From Lachnospiraceae bacterium (lineage in GTDB: Bacteria; Bacillota; Clostridia; Lachnospirales; Lachnospiraceae): a DNA stretch of 15,550 bases. Of the stretch, positions 1 to 6,311 are shown in pieces. How positions within the stretch are numbered: position 1 is the first letter of the stretch; the number at the start of each line of letters is the position of its first letter. The notes under the pieces are model-generated. The model did not search any database and had not been told where the DNA came from. It saw nothing but the letters and a program-made list of their open reading frames with translations. The stretch covers positions 1-15,550 of the forward strand of contig JAFSRL010000008.1 of assembly GCA_017446125.1 (NCBI GenBank), read 5' to 3'. A program made the position numbers and the translations under genes.

Positions 1-431
1 AAATCCGAGCTCTTGCCGGCGTAAACGCCAAGGGGCTCATAGTGAATCCAGCCCACACTCACTAAGTCCGTGCCCTGCTCCTCGTTGAACTGGTCAAGGT
101 AGGGCTGGTGCTGGAAGTAGTTCGCGTCGATGTCGCCGTCGTTCACGACGAGGTTGGGCTGCACGTAATCGTCAAAGACCGTAATCTCCAGGTTCCAGCC
201 CTGCTGTGCCAAAATCTTCTTTGCTTCCTCTAAGATTTCCGCATGCGGAACCGCCGTTGCGGCAACCGTGATGGTGCCCTTTTCTTCGACCACTTCGCCT
301 TCCGCCGCGGCTTCTTCCGTCGCCTCTTCCTGCGCGGGCGCTGCCTGCTGTGTCTGTGCGCCGCCGCAGCCGGTTAAGGCTGCAAAAGCGACAATGCCTG
401 TCAGAATACCTGCAATCAATTTCTTTTTCAT
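1..431 (-). CDS. metQ: MetQ/NlpA methionine-binding lipoprotein, 3' end cut by window
   Basis: This is the substrate-binding lipoprotein of a methionine ABC importer, anchored outside the membrane, where it would deliver methionine to MetNI. The first 143 codons are visible and the C-terminus lies outside the window. It begins with MKKK, a hydrophobic segment (about residues 5-20) and a lipobox L19-T20-G21-C22, so C22 should be lipidated. A low-complexity Ala/Glu/Gln linker (about 23-50) follows. NlpA-family motifs then appear: VAATAVPHAEILE, DDYVQPNLVVNDGDIDANYF and QHQPYLDQFNE. The ATG at 431-429 is preceded by AGGAGG (446-441) with 9 nt spacing. It lies 145 nt downstream of metI; that gap holds no clear terminator or riboswitch, only a weak GTTATA/TATAAC inverted repeat at 540-560. 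The neighbouring lspA would be the enzyme that processes this lipoprotein. Related paralogues bind other amino acids, so the substrate is inferred from MetN and MetI. Confidence 0.93.
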   Translation of the reverse strand, partial: MKKKLIAGILTGIVAFAALTGCGGAQTQQAAPAQEEATEEAAAEGEVVEEKGTITVAATAVPHAEILEEAKKILAQQGWNLEITVFDDYVQPNLVVNDGDIDANYFQHQPYLDQFNEEQGTDLVSVGWIHYEPLGVYAGKSSD

Positions 432-576
432 AATCTGTTACCTCCTGATTCTGTGCTCTATGTTATGCCGGGTACTGTCTTATGCCTGCTATCATACGCC
501 ATTTGCGCACGGCTGTATAATACCGAAAAGATAGACTCGGTTATAACCAAAACCTATAACAATGACATCAGTGAAT

Positions 577-1248
577 TCAGCCCGTGATACGACGATCCAG
601 GCGCTTCGCGATGCGCATTCCGATCGCCTGCACAACGTTGACCAAAAGCACGAGCAAAACGACGCTTGCCCATTTGACGCTCGGGACGTTGCGGTTGTAG
701 CCGTACTGGATGGCGATGGCGCCTAAGCCCCCGCCGCCCACGGCACCCGCCATCGCGGAATACCCGAGGATGGTCGCGGTCGCAATCGTCGCGCCCACAA
801 TGAGGGAGGTTCTTGCCTCCAGCATCATGACCTTCGTGATGATCTGGAAGGTTGTGGCACCCATCGACTGTGCCGCCTCGATGACGCCCTTATCCACTTC
901 CAAAAGTGACTGCTCCACCATTCTGGCGACAAAGGGCGCCGCGGAAATGACCAGCGGCACAATCGTCGCGTTCGCGCCGTAGCTTCTACCCACCAGCATT
1001 CTCGTAAACGGAATGATGACGACCATCAGAATCAAAAACGGCACGCTGCGCATGATGTTCACAATCGTATCCAGCGCCTTGTATACGGCGGCGTTCGGAC
1101 GCATCCCGTCCTTCGCCGTTAAGACTAAAATGATGCCCAACGGAATTCCCAATACATACGCCATCACGGTTGATACGATGACCATGTAGATGGAGATTCC
1201 GAAGTTCTGTGCGAGCAATTCGCCGTATTGTTCAAGAAATGCGTTCAT
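577..1248 (-). CDS. metI: MetI methionine ABC transporter permease
   Basis: This is the membrane permease of the methionine importer; two copies would pair with a MetN dimer. The 223 residues are close to the usual 215-220. About five hydrophobic segments are visible (roughly 17-45, 63-85, 95-112, 148-172 and 192-212). The EAA loop that docks on the ATPase reads EAAQSMGATTFQII (124-137). The late glycine-rich stretch GYSAMAGAVGGGGLGAIAIQ (162-181) is characteristic of MetI. The start ATG overlaps the metN stop by 4 nt (ATGA, 1248-1245), so translation is probably coupled to metN. Nothing is missing or truncated. Confidence 0.95.
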   Translation of the reverse strand: MNAFLEQYGELLAQNFGISIYMVIVSTVMAYVLGIPLGIILVLTAKDGMRPNAAVYKALDTIVNIMRSVPFLILMVVIIPFTRMLVGRSYGANATIVPLVISAAPFVARMVEQSLLEVDKGVIEAAQSMGATTFQIITKVMMLEARTSLIVGATIATATILGYSAMAGAVGGGGLGAIAIQYGYNRNVPSVKWASVVLLVLLVNVVQAIGMRIAKRLDRRITG

Positions 1249-2267
1249 ACATACCCCTCCAGTTCCTCCACCGCGAGGCGGCGCTCCTCGAGGAAGCGGA
1301 TCATCCTGTCCGCAACCTCCTCATCGTCCGGAAGCTGCAGGACCATCTGTCCCTTCGCGGTGCCGTTCACATCGCGCGTGTCCGCAAGCAGAATGTTGAC
1401 CGGCGCCTTGCACTCCAAAATCATATTCGAGATGACCGGCTCAAACGAGGAGTTCTCGCTGAACACGATGCGCACGCAGCGCTTACTCTTCATCTCGTCA
1501 ATCGCCTTCGAGGATTCCGGAAGCACTAAGCGCTTTGCCGCAGCGGACTTCGGTCTTGTGAAGACCTCCTCCACCTCGCCGGACTCCGCAAGGTTTCCTT
1601 CGTCGATGATCGCGACATGCGTACAGATTTCCTCCACCACCGACATCGAGTGCGTGATGATGACAATCGTGATGCCGCGCGTTGCGTTGATTTCCTTTAA
1701 GAGCGCAAGGATCGACTTCGTCGTCTTGGGGTCAAGCGCGCTCGTCGCCTCGTCACACAATAAAATCTTGGGATTGTTCGCAAGCGCACGCGCAATCGCG
1801 ACACGCTGCTGCTGTCCGCCGGAAAGCTGCGCGGGGTAGTTCGATGCCTTTTCGGCGAGCCCGACCTCTTCCAATAATGCCTTTGCGCGCTGTCTTGCGT
1901 CCTTCTTTTTGACGCCCGTAATCTCCATGGGGAAACAGACATTGTCAATGACCGTGCGCTGCATCAAAAGGTTGAAGTCCTGGAAGATCATCGAGACCTC
2001 CGTACGCTCATGCCGCAGCTGTGCATCACTCAAGGACGAGAGCTTCCTGCCGTCAATGATGACCTCGCCCGATGTGGGGCGCTCCAAAAAATTCAGGCAG
2101 CGCACAAGCGTCGACTTGCCCGCACCCGACATGCCGATGATGCCGTAGATTTCTCCCGTATGGATTTGCAGGTTGACATCCTTTAGCGCGGAGACCTGTT
2201 TCTCGCCACCCTCAAAGGTTTTCGTCAACCCGCAGGTTTCAATCATGATTTGTTTTGTGTTTGTCAT
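1245..2267 (-). CDS. metN: MetN methionine ABC transporter ATPase with NIL domain
   Basis: This is the cytoplasmic ATPase that powers methionine import. All ABC motifs are intact: Walker A GMSGAGKST (45-53), Q-loop near Q96, signature LSGGQQQR (148-155), Walker B ILLCDE (168-173) and switch histidine H206 in ITHSMSVVEE. About 100 C-terminal residues (roughly 240-340) form the NIL regulatory domain typical of MetN, which in characterised members binds methionine and inhibits transport when the cell is replete; the domain and its length are seen, the regulation is known from the family. The start overlaps the stop of lspA by 4 nt (ATGA, 2267-2264). No Shine-Dalgarno is evident there, which suggests coupled translation. 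A second in-frame ATG seven codons later also lacks one, so the first is kept. Confidence 0.95.
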   Translation of the reverse strand: MTNTKQIMIETCGLTKTFEGGEKQVSALKDVNLQIHTGEIYGIIGMSGAGKSTLVRCLNFLERPTSGEVIIDGRKLSSLSDAQLRHERTEVSMIFQDFNLLMQRTVIDNVCFPMEITGVKKKDARQRAKALLEEVGLAEKASNYPAQLSGGQQQRVAIARALANNPKILLCDEATSALDPKTTKSILALLKEINATRGITIVIITHSMSVVEEICTHVAIIDEGNLAESGEVEEVFTRPKSAAAKRLVLPESSKAIDEMKSKRCVRIVFSENSSFEPVISNMILECKAPVNILLADTRDVNGTAKGQMVLQLPDDEEVADRMIRFLEERRLAVEELEGYV

Positions 2268-2743
2268 GTGAATGCCAGTAACATCGCGCCGATGGCAACA
2301 CCCAAGTCCGCGATGTTGAAAATCAACTCCTTAATATTTCCTCTTCCCGCCAGGTTGATGCCTTCTCCCGGCAGCCGCAACGCTATATAGTCTATCACAT
2401 ATTCCTGTTTTAATCTATCATAGAGGTTCGAGTACGCGCCGCCCAAAAGAAACGCCAGCGCCGCCTTTAAGAATCCCGCGCCTTTTTTGCCAAAGGTAAA
2501 CAGGAATAAGACCGTGCAGAAAACCGTCATGGACAAAGCAAGGCTGCGCACAATGAGTGGGCGCTTTTCCAGGAAATTCAGCGCCGCGCCGTAATTGTGG
2601 TGATTGGAAAAGGAAAGACGCGCATTTGTTTTCTCGCCCTGCCTGGGTAAGCGCTCCTCTTCCGAAGCCTGCTTCAATTCCTGATCCGCAAAGAAGACTC
2701 CCGCGCTCAACAGCGCGCTCAGTGCGCCGCCTACGAATCCCAT
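2264..2743 (-). CDS. lspA: Lipoprotein signal peptidase II (LspA-like)
   Basis: This is a probable integral-membrane aspartyl peptidase that removes signal peptides of lipoproteins ahead of the lipidated cysteine. Length is 159 aa, normal for the family. Conserved LspA elements appear in order: DQELK (D20, Q21, K24; the DQxxK motif), NYGAALNFL (N50, G52, A53) matching the NxGAAF block, GGAYSNLYDR (101-110), YVIDYI with the first catalytic-type Asp D118, and FNIAD with the second, D146. Hydrophobic helices are near 1-19, 62-84, 88-106 and 142-158. The LspA motif residues are kept but the sequence between them is unlike standard LspA, so it may be a divergent paralogue. AAGGAGG ends 4 nt before the ATG. 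It starts 9 nt after the clpX stop and overlaps metN by 4 nt. metQ, two genes on, encodes a plausible substrate. Confidence 0.82.
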   Translation of the reverse strand: MGFVGGALSALLSAGVFFADQELKQASEEERLPRQGEKTNARLSFSNHHNYGAALNFLEKRPLIVRSLALSMTVFCTVLFLFTFGKKGAGFLKAALAFLLGGAYSNLYDRLKQEYVIDYIALRLPGEGINLAGRGNIKELIFNIADLGVAIGAMLLAFT

Positions 2744-2752
2744 GTGTCCTCC

Positions 2753-4273
2753 TTACGCGTTCTCCGTACGGATTGCCGCCTTGGCGCCTCCCGTTTCCTG
2801 CGCCTTGTCCGGCAACAGCTCCTGCCTTGCGCTCTCCGTCGTCTCGTCGCTTCTGACCTCGATGACGGGACCGCCCGTGCCCTCGATGTATTCTCTTGTA
2901 ATCGTCACGCGGCCGATGTTGTCATCCTTTGGAATCTCATACATGATGTCCATCATGAATTCCTCGATGATGGCGCGCAGGGCGCGTGCGCCGGTCTCCT
3001 TTTCCAGCGCCTTTTCCGCGATGGCCTCCAATGCGCCGTCGTCGAAGCGCAAATCCACCTCGTCCAGCGCCAGAAGCTTCTGGTACTGTTTTAGAATCGC
3101 GTTCTTGGGCTCCTTCAAAATCTGGATGAGCATGTCCTTGTCAAGACCGTTCAAGGTGCAGATGATGGGAAGGCGTCCCAGAAATTCCGGAATCATTCCG
3201 AACTTCTTTAAGTCGTCGACCGTTACCTTCTGCAAGAGCTCCTTGTCCGAATCAAACTGATCCTTTAACTCCGCATCAAACCCGATCGAGGTCTTCTTGC
3301 GCAGGCGCCGTTTGATGATGTCCTCAAGGTCCGGAAACGCGCCGCCGCAGATAAACAAAATGTTGCGCGTGTTAATCGTTGCCAGGGGCACCATCGCGTT
3401 TTTCGAATTCGCGCCCACCGGCACCTCGACATCCGCGCCCTCCAAAAGCTTCAACATGCCCTGCTGCACGGACTCGCCGGAAACGTCGCGGTGGTTCGTT
3501 TCCTTCTTGCGGGCAATCTTGTCGATTTCGTCGATGAAGATGATGCCGTGCTCCGTCTTTTCGATGTCGTTGCCGGAGGCGGACAACAGCTTGGTCACGA
3601 CGGACTCGATGTCGTCGCCGATGTAGCCGGCCTCCGTTAAAGAGGTCGCGTCCGCAATCGCAAGCGGCACATCCAATAAGGTCGCTAAGGTCTTCACCAG
3701 ATAGGTCTTGCCGCAGCCCGTGGGACCCAGCATCAAAATGTTACTCTTTTCAATTTCGATGTCGTCCATCGCGTCCGTCTTGACGCGCTTGTAATGGTTG
3801 TAGACCGCCACCGAGATAATCTTCTTTGCCTGCTCCTGCCCGATCACGTAATCGTCAAGCTTTTCCTTAATCTTGTGGGGGGCGGGCATATCGTTGATGT
3901 CAAAGACCGGCTTGATAACGGAGTCCTCACGCTTTTCGGCCTTGCGCTTTAATTTTTGCTTGTTGGGGATTCCGCCGGCCTGCTGCACCAAATCGTTTAA
4001 GTTCAAAAACTGCACGCCCTGAAAGCCCGGCTGGTTGTTGAGCTGCTTCATCATCTCCGGATTGTCTAACATCCCCTGGTAATCGAACTGCGAGACCATG
4101 TCCATCGTCTTGTGCATGCAGTCCTCGCAGATGCAGATTCCGTTGGGAAGCCGGTAAATCCTGCCCTCCACCTTGCTCTCGGGTCTTCTGCAGATAAAAC
4201 ACACATCCTCATAGGAGCCCTTTTCGTTTTCCCGGTTCTGTTCCTGATTCTTTTCCCAATCGTTTTCGCTCAT
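2753..4273 (-). CDS. clpX: ClpX-type AAA+ unfoldase, divergent paralogue
   Basis: This is a cytoplasmic ATP-driven unfoldase expected to feed proteins into ClpP. A four-cysteine zinc domain (C25, C28, C49, C52) is followed by a long Asn/Gln/Lys-rich linker (about 58-118) and the AAA+ module: GQEQAK near 145, Walker A GPTGCGKT (183-190), pore loop GYIG (216-219; usually GYVG), Walker B IIFIDE (244-249), RDVSGESVQQ (262-271), EFLGRLP with the arginine finger, and sensor-2 GARALR. The ClpP-docking IGF tripeptide is kept at 330-332. At 506 aa it is roughly 80 longer than standard ClpX, through the N-terminal extension, the linker and a Glu/Ala-rich tail. The RKH loop that reads ssrA-type tags in standard ClpX is replaced by NSKN (289-292). 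That and the gene context (no clpP or tig beside it) suggest a second, specialised ClpX. AAAGG precedes the ATG. Confidence 0.88.
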   Translation of the reverse strand: MSENDWEKNQEQNRENEKGSYEDVCFICRRPESKVEGRIYRLPNGICICEDCMHKTMDMVSQFDYQGMLDNPEMMKQLNNQPGFQGVQFLNLNDLVQQAGGIPNKQKLKRKAEKREDSVIKPVFDINDMPAPHKIKEKLDDYVIGQEQAKKIISVAVYNHYKRVKTDAMDDIEIEKSNILMLGPTGCGKTYLVKTLATLLDVPLAIADATSLTEAGYIGDDIESVVTKLLSASGNDIEKTEHGIIFIDEIDKIARKKETNHRDVSGESVQQGMLKLLEGADVEVPVGANSKNAMVPLATINTRNILFICGGAFPDLEDIIKRRLRKKTSIGFDAELKDQFDSDKELLQKVTVDDLKKFGMIPEFLGRLPIICTLNGLDKDMLIQILKEPKNAILKQYQKLLALDEVDLRFDDGALEAIAEKALEKETGARALRAIIEEFMMDIMYEIPKDDNIGRVTITREYIEGTGGPVIEVRSDETTESARQELLPDKAQETGGAKAAIRTENA

Positions 4274-4316
4274 TTGTTCGCCTTTCTGTGGGAATCTCTT
4301 CCTCTTTTGCCCTTTT

Positions 4317-4325
4317 ATGATACCA
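4317..4325 (-). promoter_or_regulatory. Candidate extended -10 promoter for the clpX-lspA-metNI unit
   Basis: On the minus strand the sequence TGGTATCAT gives a TGn extended -10 followed by TATCAT (4 of 6 matches to TATAAT). Transcription would begin near 4310, leaving a leader of about 37 nt before the clpX ATG. No good -35 is present at 16-18 nt; only TTGCTT at 15 nt spacing is found. Extended -10 promoters tolerate this, but the call is tentative. Confidence 0.4.
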
Positions 4326-4326
4326 T

Positions 4327-4376
4327 AAATCGAAAAAAAGCAAAAAAAATTCGATTTTTTTCAAATTTTTTTCAAA
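4327..4376. repeat. Phased A/T-tracts with an 8-bp inverted repeat and an 11-bp tandem repeat
   Basis: AAATCGAA (4327-4334) and TTCGATTT (4350-4357) form a perfect inverted repeat around a 15-nt A-rich spacer. The 11-mer TTTTTTTCAAA then occurs twice in direct tandem (4355-4365 and 4366-4376). Four A/T tracts are spaced about 9.5, 12.5 and 11 bp apart, close to one helical turn, which favours intrinsic DNA curvature. The block lies just upstream of the clpX -10 and before the fliD promoters, so it could be a curved or UP-element region or an operator. The function is inferred only. Confidence 0.5.
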
Positions 4377-4383
4377 ATAGGGC

Positions 4384-4411
4384 TAAAGTCTTTCCTAAGA
4401 TTTGCCGATAC
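4384..4411 (+). promoter_or_regulatory. Sigma-D/sigma-28-type flagellar promoter for fliD
   Basis: TAAAGT begins at 4384 and GCCGATAC lies at 4404-4411, with 16 nt between TAAA and GCCGATAC. The flagellar sigma-28/SigD consensus is TAAA, about 15 nt, then GCCGATAA (or CCGATAT), so only the last base differs and the spacing is within the accepted range. Transcription would begin near 4418 and read towards fliD, a gene normally in the late flagellar class. The match in sequence, direction and gene function together make the call convincing. Confidence 0.65.
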
Positions 4412-4519
4412 AAATAACAGAAAAGCATAAAAAGTACCCAAACGGAGGTAACCGGCGAAAAAGCCCGAAAATACGGGAAAGTTGTTTAGAGAAATTTAAT
4501 CATATATAGGCAGAAATTC

Positions 4520-4548
4520 TTGAGATTTAGTCTATTTTATGATATAAT
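4520..4548 (+). promoter_or_regulatory. Sigma-A promoter for fliD
   Basis: TTGAGA (4520-4525; 5 of 6 matches to TTGACA), a 17-nt spacer and a perfect TATAAT (4543-4548) make a near-consensus housekeeping promoter. Transcription should start near 4555, giving a leader of about 96 nt. It sits about 110 nt downstream of the sigma-D-type promoter, so fliD would have tandem promoters of two classes. Confidence 0.75.
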
Positions 4549-4563
4549 TTAAGTTACAATCCC

Positions 4564-4622
4564 CCCTGCGCAGGGAGCCGAAGGATCGGCAAAGCGTCTC
4601 ACACATAAGACGGCGCAAGCGC
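4564..4622 (+). promoter_or_regulatory. Structured fliD leader with a hairpin exposing AGGA
   Basis: The transcribed leader contains consecutive hairpins: CCCT-GCGC-AGGG (4564-4575), GCCGA-AGGA-TCGGC (4577-4590), CGTCT-8 nt-AGACG (4595-4612) and a small GCG-CAAG-CGC (4613-4622). The second presents GGA in its loop within AAGGAT, the geometry recognised by CsrA. The strong ribosome binding site AGGAGGG (4637-4643) would be a second GGA site. In Bacillus the flagellin leader is controlled by CsrA at an upstream hairpin plus the Shine-Dalgarno, so similar control is plausible here. The hairpins are seen; the regulator is inferred. Confidence 0.4.
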
Positions 4623-4651
4623 AAATCAGGGAAGAAAGGAGGGAACGTCTT

Positions 4652-5947
4652 ATGGCTAACAGCATAGCATTGAACGCGGTCTATGACCATGTTCTGACGA
4701 ACTACAAGTCGAAGGATGTGACGCAGACAGAGACTCATAAAAAGAGTGAGCTGCGCGGCATCTACAATTCCATTGTTAAGATTAATAAGGACTCCCCTCT
4801 CTTCCTGTTGAAGGACGATACGCAGGACGAGGCCCAGGCGGTCGGTTTAAAGGAAGAGGCGCGTGCGCTTCGTTCCACGATCTACGGCCTGTCTAATTTA
4901 GATGAAAACATCTTGGATCAGAAGAGCGCGTACTCCTCAAACGAGGACGCGGTCGAGGCGAATTTCGTAAAGAATGCCGCCGAAGAGGAAGAACTGCCTT
5001 CCTTCCGGTTGAATGTCAGGAATCTTGCCCAATCCCAGGTCAATACCGGCAGGTTCCTGCCATCCGGCGCGGTGCAGTTGGAGCCCGGGCAGTATTCCTT
5101 CAACGTGCGTGTCGGGGAACAGAAGTATGAGTTCCAGTACACGATCAACAAGGGCGATTTCAACCGCGAGGTTCAGGACCGTCTCTCCCGTCTTGTCGAC
5201 AAGGCGGGCGTTGGCTTGCGTGCAAGTGTCATCAACGACGGCAACGGTTATACCGCATTGGAGATTACGGCGTCCGACACCGGTACCGTTTCCGGCCGCG
5301 ACTACCGCTTCAAGATTACGGAGGATGAAATCTCGACCAACGGCGGAACGCTTGCGTACTTCGGACTCGACCAGGTCTCGACGCAGGCGGAAAACGCTGT
5401 CTTTGAAATCAACGGAAAAGAACGCGTCAGCGCATCGAACCACTTCATGGTGGGCGGTGTTTACGAGCTGACCCTGCATGGCACGACAAACGGTGAAGAG
5501 ATTGAGATCGGTGTTCGGAACGACACGGAATCCTTGATCGATCACGTGAAGCAGCTTGCGAAGGGCTACAACGACTTCTTAGACGGCATCGTCACGCACG
5601 ATTCCGAAAGCTTCAAGCGCAGCAAGATTGAATCAGAGACCCGGGCAATCGCCGAAGAGCATTTGGGCAAGCTCGCGGACGAAGGCATCCATGTCACGGA
5701 TTCCGGCAAGATTGAAATCGACGAGGCGCGCCTCGCGGAAGTGACCCGCGACGAGGAAGGCATCGAACGCTTCCTGCCGGTGAACGATTTCGCGAAGTCC
5801 CTGATTGAAAAGAGCAGGGAGATTTCCTTAGACCCGATGAAGTACATCGACCGACCGGTCGTAAACTACAAGAACCCGGGACACGGCTTCGTCGCGCCGT
5901 ACGTGACGAGCGAATATTCCGGTATGTTGTTCTCAGGATACTGTTAA
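4652..5947 (+). CDS. fliD: FliD-like flagellar filament cap protein (hook-associated protein 2)
   Basis: This is a probable secreted cap protein that sits at the filament tip and helps flagellin assemble. The N-terminal 1-110 is helical and charged, without the usual FliD opening. FliD_N-type sequence follows: FRLNVRNLAQSQVNTG (118-133) and AGVGLRASVINDGNGYTALEITASDTG split over 185-211. FliD_C-type sequence is AENAVFEINGKERVSASNHF (246-265), VYELTLHGTTNGEEIEI, then KGYNDFLDGI (304-313) and a DEGIHVTDSGKIEIDEARL block (343-361). At 431 aa it is on the short side, and it ends in an unusual Gly/Tyr-rich tail with a terminal Cys instead of the typical C-terminal coiled coil. AGGAGGG precedes the ATG by 8 nt. 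No other flagellar gene is in the window, so it may be a second FliD. It converges on the downstream coiled-coil gene with a single base between the stops, and no terminator is visible. Confidence 0.78.
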   Translation: MANSIALNAVYDHVLTNYKSKDVTQTETHKKSELRGIYNSIVKINKDSPLFLLKDDTQDEAQAVGLKEEARALRSTIYGLSNLDENILDQKSAYSSNEDAVEANFVKNAAEEEELPSFRLNVRNLAQSQVNTGRFLPSGAVQLEPGQYSFNVRVGEQKYEFQYTINKGDFNREVQDRLSRLVDKAGVGLRASVINDGNGYTALEITASDTGTVSGRDYRFKITEDEISTNGGTLAYFGLDQVSTQAENAVFEINGKERVSASNHFMVGGVYELTLHGTTNGEEIEIGVRNDTESLIDHVKQLAKGYNDFLDGIVTHDSESFKRSKIESETRAIAEEHLGKLADEGIHVTDSGKIEIDEARLAEVTRDEEGIERFLPVNDFAKSLIEKSREISLDPMKYIDRPVVNYKNPGHGFVAPYVTSEYSGMLFSGYC

Positions 5948-5948
5948 C

Positions 5949-6311
5949 TCAGTTACTTAATAACTCCTGATACCTTCCCACCGCATCCAGAATCTCTTCC
6001 GCATACTGCGGATACGTGCGCGCAAGATCCTCGATCTCCGCTTTTGCGTTGCCGGCGACGACCTCGCGGTTGTAGTCCATGCGCTCGCGCAGGGACTGGC
6101 GGCGCAGGTTCAATTCATGGCGGATCTCCACCGCCTCTTTTTTATCGATCAACGCGGCCGCCTGGTTAATCCAGATTTCCGGATGCGCAACCCCGGCACC
6201 GCGTAAGAGATATACTAAATCCTGCTGTAAGGTATCTAAGTTCTCCATCGACTTTTCATGCAGCTCGCGCTCCGACTTTTCGCGCTTGTAGTTTTCGTAT
6301 TCCTTTTGCAA
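5949..6311 (-). CDS. 3' part of the frame-disrupted coiled-coil membrane protein gene
   Basis: This 120-codon open frame most likely encodes the original C-terminus of the protein starting at 7132, now in a different frame. It is rich in Glu, Lys, Arg and Leu with heptad-like spacing (for example EKSMENLDTLQQDLVYLL), consistent with helical or coiled-coil structure, and it runs on in character from the part before the break. A -1 shift near 6312-6330 would join the two into one protein of about 390 aa. If it is translated separately, the only usable start is TTG at 6311, with GGAG 11 nt ahead, inside the preceding gene. That gives a 76-nt overlap, very unlike the 2-8-nt junctions elsewhere in the operon. 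Function unknown. Confidence 0.6.
   Translation of the reverse strand: MQKEYENYKREKSERELHEKSMENLDTLQQDLVYLLRGAGVAHPEIWINQAAALIDKKEAVEIRHELNLRRQSLRERMDYNREVVAGNAKAEIEDLARTYPQYAEEILDAVGRYQELLSN

Noticed and set aside
432..576. SAM riboswitch, T-box or clear promoter before metQ
   Set aside because: No S-box or T-box core is present, and only poor -35/-10 pairs were found; the GTTATA/TATAAC repeat at 540-560 is too weak to call.
1228..1839. Plus-strand open frame of about 200 codons opposite metN
   Set aside because: It is Ser/Ala/Thr-rich shadow coding opposite a fully motif-supported metN and has no ribosome binding site.
4327..4376. Rho-independent terminator on the plus strand
   Set aside because: The stem is AT-rich with a 15-nt loop, and no plus-strand gene ends upstream of it.
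4555..4651. Leader of fliD as a glycine or c-di-GMP riboswitch
   Set aside because: It contains GCCGAAGGA and GGCAAAGC pieces that recall those classes, but the remaining conserved core and helix order do not match either; plain hairpins explain it better.
5941..5966. Bidirectional terminator between fliD and the coiled-coil gene
   Set aside because: Only a 5-bp AT-rich AGTTA/TAACT stem without a T-run is present.
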